A stretch of DNA of 64,000 nt from Actinacidiphila acidipaludis (GTDB lineage: Bacteria; Actinomycetota; Actinomycetes; Streptomycetales; Streptomycetaceae): contig NZ_JAINZZ010000024.1 of NCBI RefSeq assembly GCF_019890725.1, positions 42,777 through 106,776 of the forward strand, read 5' to 3'. The notes beneath the pieces are model-generated. The model was not told the DNA's origin. It saw only the letters and a list, made by a program, of their open reading frames with translations, and made no database searches. This document shows positions 9,703 to 21,300 of this stretch, piece by piece. The position numbers and the translations under genes are program-made. Every line of letters starts with the position of its first letter. Positions within the stretch are counted from its first letter, which is position 1.

Positions 9703-10800
9703 ATGAACTGGGACGACGCCACAGCCGAGACGCCCGAGCGCCTGGTCGGCGCCGACGCCGACCGAGAGGACCAGGCGGTCGAGGCGGCGCTGCGCCCGAA
9801 GGACCTGGCGGAGTTCGTCGGCCAGGAGCGGGTCAGGCAGCAGCTCGGCCTGGTCCTCCAGGCCGCCCGCAAGCGCGGCGGCACGGCCGACCACGTGCTG
9901 CTCTCCGGCGCCCCCGGACTGGGCAAGACCACCCTGTCCATGATCATCGCCGCCGAGATGGGCGTTCCCATCCGCATCACCTCGGGGCCGGCCATCCAGC
10001 ACGCCGGCGACCTGGCGGCGATCCTCTCCTCCCTCCAGGAGGGCGAGGTGCTCTTCCTCGACGAGATCCACCGGATGTCGCGGCCCGCCGAGGAGATGCT
10101 CTACATGGCCATGGAGGACTTCCGGGTCGACGTGATCGTCGGCAAGGGCCCGGGGGCCACCGCGATCCCGCTGGAGCTGCCGCCGTTCACCCTGGTCGGC
10201 GCCACCACCCGGGCCGGGCTGCTGCCGCCGCCGCTGCGCGACCGCTTCGGCTTCACCGGCCACATGGAGTTCTACGCGCCCGCCGAGCTGGAGCGGGTGA
10301 TCCGCCGCTCGGCCGCGCTGCTGGACGTGGAGGTCGACGGTGAGGGCGCCGCCGAGATCGCCGGCCGATCCCGCGGCACCCCCCGGATCGCCAACCGCCT
10401 GCTGCGCCGGGTGCGGGACTACGCGCAGGTCGAGGCGGACGGCGTGGTCACCCGCGAGGTCGCGGCCCGCGCCCTGGAGGTCTACGAGGTCGACGAGCGG
10501 GGGCTGGACCGGCTGGACCTGGCGGTGCTCCGGGCGCTGCTGACGCTCTTCGGCGGCGGGCCGGTCGGCCTGTCCACCCTCGCGGTCGCGGTGGGGGAGG
10601 AGCGGGAGACCGTCGAGGAGGTGGCGGAGCCGTTCCTGGTGCGCGAAGGACTGCTGGCCCGGACGCCGCGCGGCCGGATCGCGACCCCCGCGGCCTGGAC
10701 GCATCTGGGCCTCGTGCCGCCGCAGGGGACACCGGGGGCCGCCGGGGGGAGTGCGACAGATCACCCAAGAACCGGACAGGACGGTCTTTTCGGTCCTTGA
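9703..10800 (+). CDS. ruvB: Holliday junction branch-migration ATPase RuvB
   Basis: 365-residue AAA+ motor. Walker A GAPGLGKTT, Walker B LFLDEIHR, sensor GATTRAG, and a C-terminal winged helix with TPRGRIATP. The C-terminal tail beyond about residue 340 (PQGTPGAAGG and onward) is low complexity and longer than in E. coli. ATG 9703 lies 94 bases after ruvA with no obvious terminator between, so one ruvCAB transcript is likely. Confidence 0.97.
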   Translation: MNWDDATAETPERLVGADADREDQAVEAALRPKDLAEFVGQERVRQQLGLVLQAARKRGGTADHVLLSGAPGLGKTTLSMIIAAEMGVPIRITSGPAIQHAGDLAAILSSLQEGEVLFLDEIHRMSRPAEEMLYMAMEDFRVDVIVGKGPGATAIPLELPPFTLVGATTRAGLLPPPLRDRFGFTGHMEFYAPAELERVIRRSAALLDVEVDGEGAAEIAGRSRGTPRIANRLLRRVRDYAQVEADGVVTREVAARALEVYEVDERGLDRLDLAVLRALLTLFGGGPVGLSTLAVAVGEERETVEEVAEPFLVREGLLARTPRGRIATPAAWTHLGLVPPQGTPGAAGGSATDHPRTGQDGLFGP

Positions 10801-10847
10801 GCTGCGTGAGAGTCTTGCAGTCAGGAACCGCAGTGCCATGCTTGGCG

Positions 10848-10877
10848 TTGTTCCAGCGGCGAGCCAGCCTTTAGACT
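10848..10877 (+). promoter_or_regulatory. candidate promoter for yajC-secDF
   Basis: TTGTTC (10848-10853), an 18-base spacer and TAGACT (10872-10877) form a plausible vegetative promoter 86 bases before the yajC start. Confidence 0.5.
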
Positions 10878-10962
10878 CCGCCGACGCCCTTCCTCCGGAT
10901 TGGCATCCACACCCCGAAATCCAGGCCATCCCCACGTGGCCGCGCGAAGGAATGTCCAGACC

Positions 10963-11436
10963 GTGAACATCGGAATCCTCCTCCCCCTGATCCTGATCGT
11001 CGGCGTCATGTTCATGATGTCGCGATCCGCCAAGAACCGGCAGCGTCAGGCATCGGAGATGCGCAGCAAGATGGAGCCCGGCACTGGCGTCCGCACCATC
11101 GGCGGCCTGTACGCCGTGGTGAAGGAAGTCAACGACGAGACCGTGCTCCTCGAACTCACGGACGGCGTCCACGCGCACTTCGCCAAGAACGCCATCGCCA
11201 CCGTGCTCGGCGAGGACGAGTTCAACCGGATCGTCCACGGCATCGAGCCGGACGAGCCCGAGGGCCTCGACCACGACGCGCAGGCCCCCGCGGCCGACGC
11301 CGGTGACGCCGACGCGAAGGAGGCCGGGGACGCCGGGACCGCCGAGGACGCGCCCGCCGAGGACGCCCCGATCGACCTCAGCAAGTCCGACGCCGCCACG
11401 CCGCAGGACAGCGGCGCGCCCCGCGACGGCAAGTAG
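10963..11436 (+). CDS. yajC: Sec accessory membrane protein YajC
   Basis: 157-residue single-pass protein of the SecDF-YajC complex. An N-terminal membrane helix (NIGILLPLILIVGVMFMMS) is followed by the conserved core GTGVRTIGGLYAVVKEV and an acidic Ala/Asp/Glu-rich tail (residues ~105-157). GTG 10963 is chosen because GAAGGA lies upstream and the membrane helix begins at once; an upstream in-frame start would place a basic stretch before the helix. Confidence 0.9.
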   Translation: MNIGILLPLILIVGVMFMMSRSAKNRQRQASEMRSKMEPGTGVRTIGGLYAVVKEVNDETVLLELTDGVHAHFAKNAIATVLGEDEFNRIVHGIEPDEPEGLDHDAQAPAADAGDADAKEAGDAGTAEDAPAEDAPIDLSKSDAATPQDSGAPRDGK

Positions 11437-11522
11437 CCTCAGCAAGGGTCCGGTCTCACAACACTCGTGGCCGTCCCCGGGGAGCCGTACGCCCGGGCGG
11501 TAGGACAGGGAGAAACAAGAAG

Positions 11523-13292
11523 GTGGCAGCAGCCAAGAAGGGCCGCAGGTCGTCGGGGAGCCAGGGGTATCCCGGGCGCGCCCTGGCCGTGATCCTCATC
11601 GCCCTGGTCGCGCTGACCGGGGGGATCTTCATCTCCGGCCAGAAGACGCCGCGCCTCGGCATCGACCTCGCCGGCGGTGTGAGCATCACGCTGCAGGCGA
11701 AGGCCAACCAGGGGAACGCGGTCAACAAGGCCAACATGAACACCGCGGTCGACATCATCAACCGCCGTGTCAACGGCCTGGGTGTCTCCGAGGCCGAGGT
11801 CCAGACCCAGGGCTCGAAGAACATCATCGTCAACATCCCCAAGGGCACCAACGCCGACCAGGCCGAGAAGCAGGTGGGCACCACCGCCCAGCTGTACTTC
11901 CGCCAGGTGCTGGCCGAGGTCGACGGCAAGCCGGCCAAGCCGGCCGCCACGCCCACGCCCTCGGGCACCACGACGCCGAAGCCCACGGGCAGCGCCACTC
12001 CCAAGTCCACCGCCACCCCGAAGTCGACCGCGACCCCGTCGAAGAGCGCCACGCCGCAGGGCCGCGCCGTCACCGACGCGCTGAAGTCGAGCACGGGCAA
12101 GGCGCCCACGCCGTCGCCGACCGCGCCGACGCCGGCCGCGCCGACCACCCCGGCCACCGGCGGCACCCCGACCGCCGACACCAGCATCCCGGCCGCCCTG
12201 CAGGCCAAGGCCGACAAGCTGGACTGCACCAACGCCAACCAGCGTGCCGAGGCGGTCGCGAACAACAAGGCCAACGAGAAGGTCGTGGCCTGCGGCCAGG
12301 TCAACGGCGCCTGGGCCAAGTACCTGCTCGGCCCGTCCCTCATCGACGGCAAGCGCGTCTCCAGCGCCAACGCCGCCTTCGACACCCAGCAGGGCAACGG
12401 CTGGGTCGTCAACCTGTCGTTCGACTCCGCGGGTGCCAAGCAGTTCACCTCGGTGACCGGCAACCTGGCCAGCCAGCAGACGCCGTACAACCAGTTCGCC
12501 ATCGACCTCGACGGCGACGTGCAGTCGGCGCCGCGGGTCAGCAGCGCCCTCACCGGCGGCAGCGCCCAGATCTCCGGCAGCTTCACCCAGCAGTCCGCCG
12601 AGGACCTGGCGAACGTGCTGAAGTACGGCTCCCTGCCGCTCGCCTTCGACATCCAGGACAAGACCACCGTCTCCGCCGCCCTCGGCGGTGAGCAGCTGCG
12701 CGGCGGCCTGATCGCCGGCGCCGTCGGTCTCGCGCTGGTCGTGCTGTACCTGGTCGCCTACTACCGCGGCCTGAGCCTCGTCGCCCTCGCGAGCCTCATG
12801 GTCTCGGCGGTGCTCACCTACACCCTGATGTGCCTGCTCGGCTCGGCCATCGGGTTCGCGCTCAACCTGCCGGCGGTCTGCGGTGCCATCGTGGCCATCG
12901 GTATCACCGCCGACTCGTTCATCGTCTTCTTCGAACGCATCAGAGACGAGCTGCGCGAGGGCCGGTCCCTGCAGCCCGCGGTGGCCCGCGGCTGGCCGCG
13001 CGCCCGGCGCACCATCCTGGTGTCGGACTTCGTGTCCTTCCTCGCCGCCGCGGTGCTGTTCGTGGTCTCCGTCGGCAAGGTCCAGGGCTTCGCGTTCACG
13101 CTCGGCCTCACCACGCTGCTCGACGTCGCGGTGGTCTTCCTGTTCACCAAGCCGCTCATGACGATCCTGGCCCGGCGTCCGTTCTTCGCCCAGGGCCACA
13201 AGTGGTCCGGTCTGAACCCCGAGAGCCTCGGCGTGCGGCGAGCGCCCCTGCGCAGCGTCCGCCGCAAGCCCTCCGAGACGAAGGAAGCCTGA
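11523..13292 (+). CDS. secD: protein translocase subunit SecD
   Basis: 589-residue proton-driven Sec accessory subunit. TM1 at residues 20-38, the D1 motif LGIDLAGGVSITLQ, the large periplasmic (P1) domain, then five C-terminal TM helices starting near residue 390. A Thr/Pro/Ser/Lys-rich insertion occupies residues ~137-220 within P1 and contains near-repeats of TPKSTA. GTG 11523 follows GGGAG by about 11 bases. Its stop overlaps the secF ATG by one base, indicating coupled synthesis. Confidence 0.96.
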   Translation: MAAAKKGRRSSGSQGYPGRALAVILIALVALTGGIFISGQKTPRLGIDLAGGVSITLQAKANQGNAVNKANMNTAVDIINRRVNGLGVSEAEVQTQGSKNIIVNIPKGTNADQAEKQVGTTAQLYFRQVLAEVDGKPAKPAATPTPSGTTTPKPTGSATPKSTATPKSTATPSKSATPQGRAVTDALKSSTGKAPTPSPTAPTPAAPTTPATGGTPTADTSIPAALQAKADKLDCTNANQRAEAVANNKANEKVVACGQVNGAWAKYLLGPSLIDGKRVSSANAAFDTQQGNGWVVNLSFDSAGAKQFTSVTGNLASQQTPYNQFAIDLDGDVQSAPRVSSALTGGSAQISGSFTQQSAEDLANVLKYGSLPLAFDIQDKTTVSAALGGEQLRGGLIAGAVGLALVVLYLVAYYRGLSLVALASLMVSAVLTYTLMCLLGSAIGFALNLPAVCGAIVAIGITADSFIVFFERIRDELREGRSLQPAVARGWPRARRTILVSDFVSFLAAAVLFVVSVGKVQGFAFTLGLTTLLDVAVVFLFTKPLMTILARRPFFAQGHKWSGLNPESLGVRRAPLRSVRRKPSETKEA

Positions 13293-14467
13293 TGTCCAAG
13301 CTCGGCACCCTCGGGCACAAGCTGCACCGGGGCGAGGTCAGTTACGACTTCGTCGGCAAGCGCAAGATCTGGTACGGCATCTCGATCCTGATCACGATCA
13401 CCGCGATCATCGGTCTGGCCGTCAACGGGCTCAAGGAGGGCATCGAGTTCTCCGGCGGCGCCGTCTTCACCACGCCCAAGACCTCGCTGTCGGTCTCGGA
13501 CGTGCAGAACAAGATCTCCGGTGACACCGCCGGGCACGACGCCACCGTGCAGAAGCTCGGCACGGGCAGCGTCCGCATCCAGGTCAGCGGCATCTCGACC
13601 GACGCCTCCAAGGAGGCGCAGACGAAGATCGCCCAGTCGCTGAACATGCCCAAGGACAAGGTCGACGCCGAGATCGTCGGCCCGAGCTGGGGCAAGGAGA
13701 TCTCCCAGAAGGCCCTGGAAGGCCTGGTCATCTTCCTGGTGCTGGTGGTCATCTACCTGGCCATCGCCTTCGAGTGGAGAATGGCGGTGGCGGCCCTGGT
13801 CGCCCTGCTCCACGACCTGACGATCACCACCGGCGTCTACGCCCTAGTGGGCTTCGAGGTCACGCCGGGCACGGTGATCGGTCTGCTGACGATCCTCGGT
13901 TACTCCCTCTACGACACCGTCGTCGTCTTCGACGGTCTGAAGGAAGCCAGCAAGGACATCACCAAGCAGAACAAGTTCACCTTCAGCGACGTCGCCAACC
14001 GCAGCCTCAACAGCACGCTGGTCCGGTCGATCAACACCACCGTGGTCGCGCTGCTGCCGGTCGCCGCGCTGCTCTTCATCGGCGGCGGCATCCTCGGCGC
14101 CGGCATGCTCAACGACATCGCGCTCGCGCTGTTCGTCGGCCTCACCGCCGGTGCCTACTCCTCGATCTTCATCGCGACCCCGATCGTGGCGGACCTCAAG
14201 GAGCGCGAGCCGCAGCTGAAGTCGCTGCGCAAGCGGGTGCTGGCCAAGCGGGCCTCCGACGCCGCCAAGGGCGACGACCCGCGCGCGACCGAGGCCGCGG
14301 GCGACGAGCGGGACCGCGAGGTGCCCGACGACGAGGACGCGGCGACCGCGACCGCCGGTGTCGTCGGCCAGCGCTCCCAGGGCACGGCCGCCGGCCGCCC
14401 GGCGCGCAACCAGCCGCCCGGACGCGGCAACCGCAGCCGCAACCGCCCCTCCGGCAAGCGCCGCTGA
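13292..14467 (+). CDS. secF: protein translocase subunit SecF
   Basis: 391-residue partner of SecD with TM1 at about residues 29-48, GIEFSGG motif (secF family signature), external domain, and five C-terminal TM helices including LGYSLYDTVVVFDGL. The C-terminal ~80 residues form a charged, then Arg/Asn/Gly-rich cytoplasmic tail ending near RNRPSGKRR. ATG 13292 shares its A with the secD stop. A strong terminator follows. Confidence 0.96.
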   Translation: MSKLGTLGHKLHRGEVSYDFVGKRKIWYGISILITITAIIGLAVNGLKEGIEFSGGAVFTTPKTSLSVSDVQNKISGDTAGHDATVQKLGTGSVRIQVSGISTDASKEAQTKIAQSLNMPKDKVDAEIVGPSWGKEISQKALEGLVIFLVLVVIYLAIAFEWRMAVAALVALLHDLTITTGVYALVGFEVTPGTVIGLLTILGYSLYDTVVVFDGLKEASKDITKQNKFTFSDVANRSLNSTLVRSINTTVVALLPVAALLFIGGGILGAGMLNDIALALFVGLTAGAYSSIFIATPIVADLKEREPQLKSLRKRVLAKRASDAAKGDDPRATEAAGDERDREVPDDEDAATATAGVVGQRSQGTAAGRPARNQPPGRGNRSRNRPSGKRR

Positions 14468-14473
14468 ACCACC

Positions 14474-14514
14474 GCCCGCCGCCGCCCGGCTGAATCAGCC
14501 GGGCGGCGGCGGGC
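14474..14514 (+). terminator. terminator after secF
   Basis: A 19-bp perfect stem (14474-14492 with 14496-14514) with an AAT loop, followed by CTTTGTGT, 7 bases after the secF stop. Confidence 0.9.
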
Positions 14515-14551
14515 CTTTGTGTCCGCGAGCCGTCGCCGCCTGTGCGGCCCG

Positions 14552-14557
14552 TAGGCT
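14552..14557 (+). promoter_or_regulatory. candidate -10 element for apt
   Basis: TAGGCT, 34 bases before the apt start and just beyond the secF terminator. Confidence 0.35.
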
Positions 14558-14591
14558 CGTACCTTCTCGCCCCCGCCCCGAAAGAAGCACC

Positions 14592-15152
14592 ATGACCACG
14601 ACGGAAGCCGCCTCCGCCGAGCTGCGTGACCTGCTGCTCTCCCGCATCAGGGACGTGCAGGACTACCCGAAGCCCGGTGTGGTGTTCAAGGACATCACCC
14701 CGCTGCTGGCCGACCCCGTCGCCTTCAACGCCCTCGTCGACGCGCTGGCCGGGCTCTGCCGGCGGCACGCGGCCACCAAGGTCGTCGGTCTGGAGGCGCG
14801 CGGCTTCATCCTGGCGGCCCCCGCCGCCGCCCGCGCCCACCTCGGCTTCGTCCCGGTCCGCAAGGCGGGCAAGCTCCCCGGCGAGACGCTCGGCCAGTCC
14901 TACGACCTGGAGTACGGCACCGCCGAGATCGAGCTCCACACCGACGCCTTCGCTCCCGGCGACCGGGTCATGGTGATCGACGACGTGCTGGCCACCGGCG
15001 GCACCGCCGAGGCGTCCCTGGAACTGATCCGCCGCACCGGCGCGACCGTCGCCGGAGTGGCGGTGCTGCTGGAGCTCGGGTTCCTGGGCGGGCGGGGACG
15101 GCTCGCCCCGGTCCTGGGCGCCACCCCGCTGGACGCGCTCATCGCCGTCTGA
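14592..15152 (+). CDS. apt: adenine phosphoribosyltransferase
   Basis: Salvages adenine with PRPP to AMP. 186 residues of the type I PRTase fold; the APRT N-terminus DVQDYPKPGVVFKDITPLL and PRPP loop VMVIDDVLATGGTA are intact. ATG 14592 gives the family length. It lies between secF and rel, an arrangement shared by many actinobacteria; rel follows after 240 bases. Confidence 0.96.
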   Translation: MTTTEAASAELRDLLLSRIRDVQDYPKPGVVFKDITPLLADPVAFNALVDALAGLCRRHAATKVVGLEARGFILAAPAAARAHLGFVPVRKAGKLPGETLGQSYDLEYGTAEIELHTDAFAPGDRVMVIDDVLATGGTAEASLELIRRTGATVAGVAVLLELGFLGGRGRLAPVLGATPLDALIAV

Positions 15153-15392
15153 GGCGCCCGCGGTCACACGGACGGCCCAGAAAAGCTGCGAGGCCGCCTG
15201 AGGCCGTCCCCGGCCGCCTGGGCCCACGCCGGCCCTCTCCGGCCCCAGGAGGCCACAGCCGCCCCCTTACGGCCTCCCGGGCCGTCTACGGGCCCGCTGC
15301 GGCGGCCTGGGGCCGCCTTGCCCCACCGGGCCCTCCGGTTGCCTCCGCGGCTCGATACCATGGGTACTCCCACCCCCGCGTGAGGAGTGCAC

Positions 15393-17873
<2,481 letters not shown>

Positions 17874-17879
17874 CCCGGA

Positions 17880-17910
17880 CCCCCGCGGCCGCCGCCGACG
17901 GCCGCGGGGG
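17880..17910. terminator. first hairpin between convergent rel and DUF349 genes
   Basis: A 12-bp perfect stem (17880-17891 with 17899-17910) with a 7-base loop, 6 bases after the rel stop. Confidence 0.65.
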
Positions 17911-17921
17911 CCGACCTGCAC

Positions 17922-17967
17922 GCCGAAGGGCGGCCACCCGGGATCTCCCGGGTGGCCGCCCTTCGGC
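17922..17967. terminator. bidirectional terminator, rel / DUF349 gene
   Basis: A 22-bp perfect inverted repeat (17922-17943 with 17946-17967) around TC. Placed between two convergent genes, it can stop transcription from either side. Confidence 0.85.
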
Positions 17968-17984
17968 CGTCACGGCGTGCGGTT

Positions 17985-19211
17985 CTAGCGGAACTCGCCC
18001 ATGCCCTTGAGAGCGGCGTCCAGGAGGGCCTGGCGGCCGTCCAGTTCGGACTGCAGCTTGTCCGCCTTCGCGGTGTTGCCGGCCGCGCGGGCGGCCTCGA
18101 TCTGGTCACGCAGCTTGTCGACCGCCGCCTGGAGCTGTCCGGTCAGGCCCTCGGCCCGCGCCCGCACCTCCGGGTTGGTCCGGCGCCACTCCGCTTCCTC
18201 GGAGTCCTGCAGGGCGCGCTCGACCGCGTGCATCCGCGCCTCGATCCGTGGCCGGGCGTCCCGCGGCACATGGCCGACGGCCTCCCAGCGCTCGTTGATC
18301 GAGCGGAACTGCGCCCTGGCGGCCTTGAGGTCGCCCACCGGCAGGAGCTTCTCCGCCTCGGCGACCAGCTCCTCCTTGCGCTCCAGGTTCTCCCGCTGCT
18401 CGGTGTCGCGCTCGGCGAACACCTCGGACCTGGCGGCGAAGAAGACGTCCTGCGCACCGCGGAAACGGTTCCACAGGTCTTCCTCGGCCTCGCGCTGGGC
18501 GCGGCCCGCCGCCTTCCAGTCCGCCATCAGCTCGCGGTAACGGGCCGCCGTCGGGCCCCAGTCGGTGGAGTCCGACAGCGACTGCGCCTCGGCGACCAGC
18601 TTCTCCTTGGTCCGCCGGGCCTCCTCGCGCTGCGCGTCCAGCGACGCGAAGTGCGCCTTGCGGCGCTTGGAGAAGACCGAACGGGCGTGGCTGAAGCGGT
18701 GCCACAGCTCGTCGTCGGACTTGCGGTCCAGCCGGGGCAGGCCCTTCCAGGTGTCGACCAGTGCCCGCAGCCGCTCGCCCGCCGACCGCCACTGCTCGCT
18801 CTCCGCGAGCTGCTCGGCCTCGACGACCAGCTGCTCCTTGGCGCCCCTGGCCTCCTCGCTCTGCTTGGCCTTGGCGGCCTTGCGCTCCTCACGACGGCTG
18901 TCCACCAGCTCGGTCAGCTCGTCCAGGCGCTTGGCCAGGGCCTGCAGATCGCCCACCGCGTGCGCCTCGGACACCGTGGTCCGCAGGTGCTCGATCGCGG
19001 TCAGCGCCTCCTTGGGAGCGAGGTCGGTGGTCTTCACCCGGCGTTCGAGGAGGCTGATCTCGACGACGAGCCCCTCGTACTTGCGCTCGAAGTAGGCGAG
19101 GGCCTCCTGGGGAGAGCCCGCCTGCCACGAACCGACCTCCTTCTCCCCGTCGGCCGTCCGCACGTACACGGTCCCCGTCTCGTCGACGCGGCCCCACGGG
19201 TCGCTGCTCAC
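17985..19211 (-). CDS. DUF349 domain-containing protein
   Basis: 408 residues, predominantly long charged helices. Three tandem DUF349-like repeats are recognisable by W...L..W...GR...AEEDLWNRFR-type segments: around KSDDELWHRFSHARSVF, EAEEDLWNRFRGAQDVF and the following FRSINERWEAVG. A C-terminal helical pair ends GMGEFR. No enzyme motif, signal peptide or membrane segment. GTG 19211 is preceded by GGGAGG with 4 bases spacing; an upstream in-frame extension is unlike the family. Function unknown; it lies convergent to rel. Confidence 0.85.
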   Translation of the reverse strand: MSSDPWGRVDETGTVYVRTADGEKEVGSWQAGSPQEALAYFERKYEGLVVEISLLERRVKTTDLAPKEALTAIEHLRTTVSEAHAVGDLQALAKRLDELTELVDSRREERKAAKAKQSEEARGAKEQLVVEAEQLAESEQWRSAGERLRALVDTWKGLPRLDRKSDDELWHRFSHARSVFSKRRKAHFASLDAQREEARRTKEKLVAEAQSLSDSTDWGPTAARYRELMADWKAAGRAQREAEEDLWNRFRGAQDVFFAARSEVFAERDTEQRENLERKEELVAEAEKLLPVGDLKAARAQFRSINERWEAVGHVPRDARPRIEARMHAVERALQDSEEAEWRRTNPEVRARAEGLTGQLQAAVDKLRDQIEAARAAGNTAKADKLQSELDGRQALLDAALKGMGEFR

Positions 19212-19393
19212 AGCGCCTCCCTCACGTGATGCCCCGCCGAATCGCGCCCGGCGGGCATCGTCCACAGTTTCCAGCCGGCCGGGCCGCACGCCCTGACCGG
19301 TCCAACGCCAACATAGGCGACCAGCGCCCCGGCTGTCCGCATCCCGTGACGGCCTAATCGCGATTCAGATACCGATCAGGTCTCGGTGGCCGC

Positions 19394-19425
19394 CGGGTGC
19401 GGGTCCTGACCAGGACCCGCGCCCG
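19394..19425 (-). terminator. terminator after the cyclophilin gene
   Basis: An inverted repeat with a 15-bp stem including one wobble pair (arms 19394-19408 and 19411-19425) just beyond the minus-strand cyclophilin stop. Confidence 0.65.
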
Positions 19426-19433
19426 CCCTCAGG

Positions 19434-20279
19434 TCAGGACTTGGTGACGGTCGCCTTGTTGATCACGACGGTGGCGTTCGGCGCGCCGTCGCCCTGCCCG
19501 GTCGACTCACCGGCCTTGGCGATCTTGTTCAGCACCGTCATGCCGTCGGAGCTGATCGTCCCGAACGGGGTGTAGCTGGGCGGCAGCGGGCTGTCCTTGT
19601 AGACGAGGAAGAACTGGCTGCCGCCGGTGTGCTTCTGGCCGGTGTTGGCCATCGCGACGGTGCCCGCCTTGTACGTCACCGAACCGCTCGCGCCGGCCTT
19701 GCCGAAGGCGTCCAGGTTCTCGTCGCCGATGGTGTAGCCGGGGCCGCCGCTGCCGCTGCCCGTCGGGTCGCCGCACTGCAGCACGTAGATGCCCGTGGTG
19801 GTCAGGCGGTGGCACTTGGTGTGGTCGAAGAAGCCCTTGCCCGCGAGGAAGTCGAACGAGTTGACCGTCTCGGGGGCCTTCGCCGCCTCCAGGGCGATCG
19901 GGATCGCGCCACAGGTCGTCTGCAGGGTGAAGGTGTAGTGCGCGGACTTGTCGATGGTCTGCGCCGGCTCCTTCTTCCACTGCTGCGTGCCCGGCTTGCC
20001 GGCGGCCGGCTGAGCGCACGGGTCCGGTCCCTTGGCGGGCGTGGTGGCCGCGGAGGCGGACGGGGAGGTGCTCGCTTTCGCGGCGTCGGTCTTCTTGCCG
20101 CTGCTGTCGAACGCGCCGGCCCCCCACGCCCCGAGGAGCGAGAGGGCGACCACCGCGACGACCGCGCCGATCGCGGAGTTGCGGACCCTCGCCTTGCGCC
20201 GCGCGTCGACCCTGCGCTGCTGCTGCCGCTCGAACTTCTCCCGGGCGAGCTGCCGCCGCCGCTGATCCTTGGTGACCAC
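19434..20279 (-). CDS. membrane-anchored cyclophilin-type peptidyl-prolyl isomerase
   Basis: 281 residues: a basic cytoplasmic N-terminus rich in Arg/Gln/Lys, one TM helix (AIGAVVAVVALSLLGAWGAG), an Ala/Ser/Thr/Pro linker, then a cyclophilin domain with CHRLTTTGIYVLQCGD, GSGGPGY and SQFFLVY. The catalytic Arg and Gln of the HR...Q segment are present; the usual FHRV...MIQGGD core has Cys substitutions. The domain should lie outside the membrane and help fold secreted proteins. GTG 20279 has GGAGA 7 bases upstream; a GTG at 20330 would add 17 residues but lacks a ribosome site. Confidence 0.85.
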   Translation of the reverse strand: MVTKDQRRRQLAREKFERQQQRRVDARRKARVRNSAIGAVVAVVALSLLGAWGAGAFDSSGKKTDAAKASTSPSASAATTPAKGPDPCAQPAAGKPGTQQWKKEPAQTIDKSAHYTFTLQTTCGAIPIALEAAKAPETVNSFDFLAGKGFFDHTKCHRLTTTGIYVLQCGDPTGSGSGGPGYTIGDENLDAFGKAGASGSVTYKAGTVAMANTGQKHTGGSQFFLVYKDSPLPPSYTPFGTISSDGMTVLNKIAKAGESTGQGDGAPNATVVINKATVTKS

Positions 20280-20572
20280 TTCGCCGTCTCCGTCGTCTGT
20301 GTCCGTTGCCGTCCGTGCCGTGGGGGGCACGCTGTGCGTTCACTGTGTGGCGGCTGTGTCCCGGGGGCCGCAGCCGTTGTCTGTTGTTCTGTTCTCGAAC
20401 GCGAATGCGTGTGCCGAGATCTTCGCGTCAAGCAGGCCCGCAGTCCAGTCCGCACGCGCTCCGATGCGCGCACGATACGGGTTCGCGACCGCCACACCGT
20501 CGCCGGTAGGCTCGTGGCACACCACCGCACGACAGCACCGCGGCGGACGCCGCGGACGACAGAAGGACGAAC
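20280..20572. other. divergent intergenic region
   Basis: 293 bases between the minus-strand cyclophilin and the plus-strand metallo-hydrolase. It must hold both promoters. A TAGGCT at 20507-20512 is the only clear -10-like element on the plus strand; a TTGACG on the minus strand (plus 20427-20432) lacks a good -10. No small gene is evident. Confidence 0.45.
20507..20512 (+). promoter_or_regulatory. candidate -10 element for the metallo-hydrolase-hisS unit
   Basis: TAGGCT, 60 bases before the start at 20573; same flanks (GTAGGCTCGT) as the apt promoter candidate. Confidence 0.35.
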
Positions 20573-21289
20573 GTGCTCATTGCCGGGTTCCCCGCCGGGG
20601 CCTGGGGCACCAATTGTTATGTGGTCGCCCCCGCCGCCGGCGAGGAGTGCGTGATCATCGACCCGGGTCACCTCGCGACCCAGGGCGTCGAGGACATGCT
20701 CGCCAAACACCGCCTCAAGCCCGTCGCCGTCGTCCTCACCCACGGCCACATCGACCATGTCGCGTCGGTCGTCCCGGTGTGCGGGGCCCATGACGTCCCG
20801 GCCTGGATACATCCCGAGGACCGCTACATGCTCGGCGACCCGGAGAAGGCCATGGGCCGCGCGATCGGCGCCCAGCTGCTGGGCGAGCTGACCGTCGGCG
20901 AGCCCGGCGACCTCCGCGAACTCAGCGACGGCGCCGCCCTGCGGCTGGCCGGGCTGGAGTTCACCGTCGCGCACGCGCCCGGCCATACCAGGGGGTCGGT
21001 GACGTTCAGGCTGCCCGAGGCCACCGGAGACTCCATCCCCCCGGTGCTGTTCTCCGGCGACCTGCTCTTCGCCGGCTCCGTCGGACGCACCGACCTGCCC
21101 GGCGGTTCCGCGGCCGAGCTGTACGAGTCGCTGGCCCGTGTGTGCCTGCCGCTCGACGACTCGACCGTGGTGCTGTCCGGCCACGGCCCCCAGACGACCA
21201 TCGGCCGCGAGCGCGCCACCAACCCCTACCTGGGTGAGGCGGCCCGCGCCGCCGGAGCCGCCGGACCGGCTCCACGACGAGGATTGTGA
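20573..21289 (+). CDS. MBL-fold metallo-hydrolase (glyoxalase II-like)
   Basis: 238-residue metallo-beta-lactamase fold protein. The zinc motif H57-G-H59-I-D61-H62 in LTHGHIDHV is intact, with further ligands in AHAPGHTRG and the downstream Asp in LFSGDLLFAG. Resembles hydroxyacylglutathione hydrolases; streptomycetes use mycothiol, so the substrate may be a mycothiol thioester or something else. GTG 20573 follows AGAAGGA. It is transcriptionally tied to hisS, whose possible GTG 21286 overlaps its stop. Confidence 0.85.
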   Translation: MLIAGFPAGAWGTNCYVVAPAAGEECVIIDPGHLATQGVEDMLAKHRLKPVAVVLTHGHIDHVASVVPVCGAHDVPAWIHPEDRYMLGDPEKAMGRAIGAQLLGELTVGEPGDLRELSDGAALRLAGLEFTVAHAPGHTRGSVTFRLPEATGDSIPPVLFSGDLLFAGSVGRTDLPGGSAAELYESLARVCLPLDDSTVVLSGHGPQTTIGRERATNPYLGEAARAAGAAGPAPRRGL

Positions 21290-21300
21290 CGACTGCTGCT

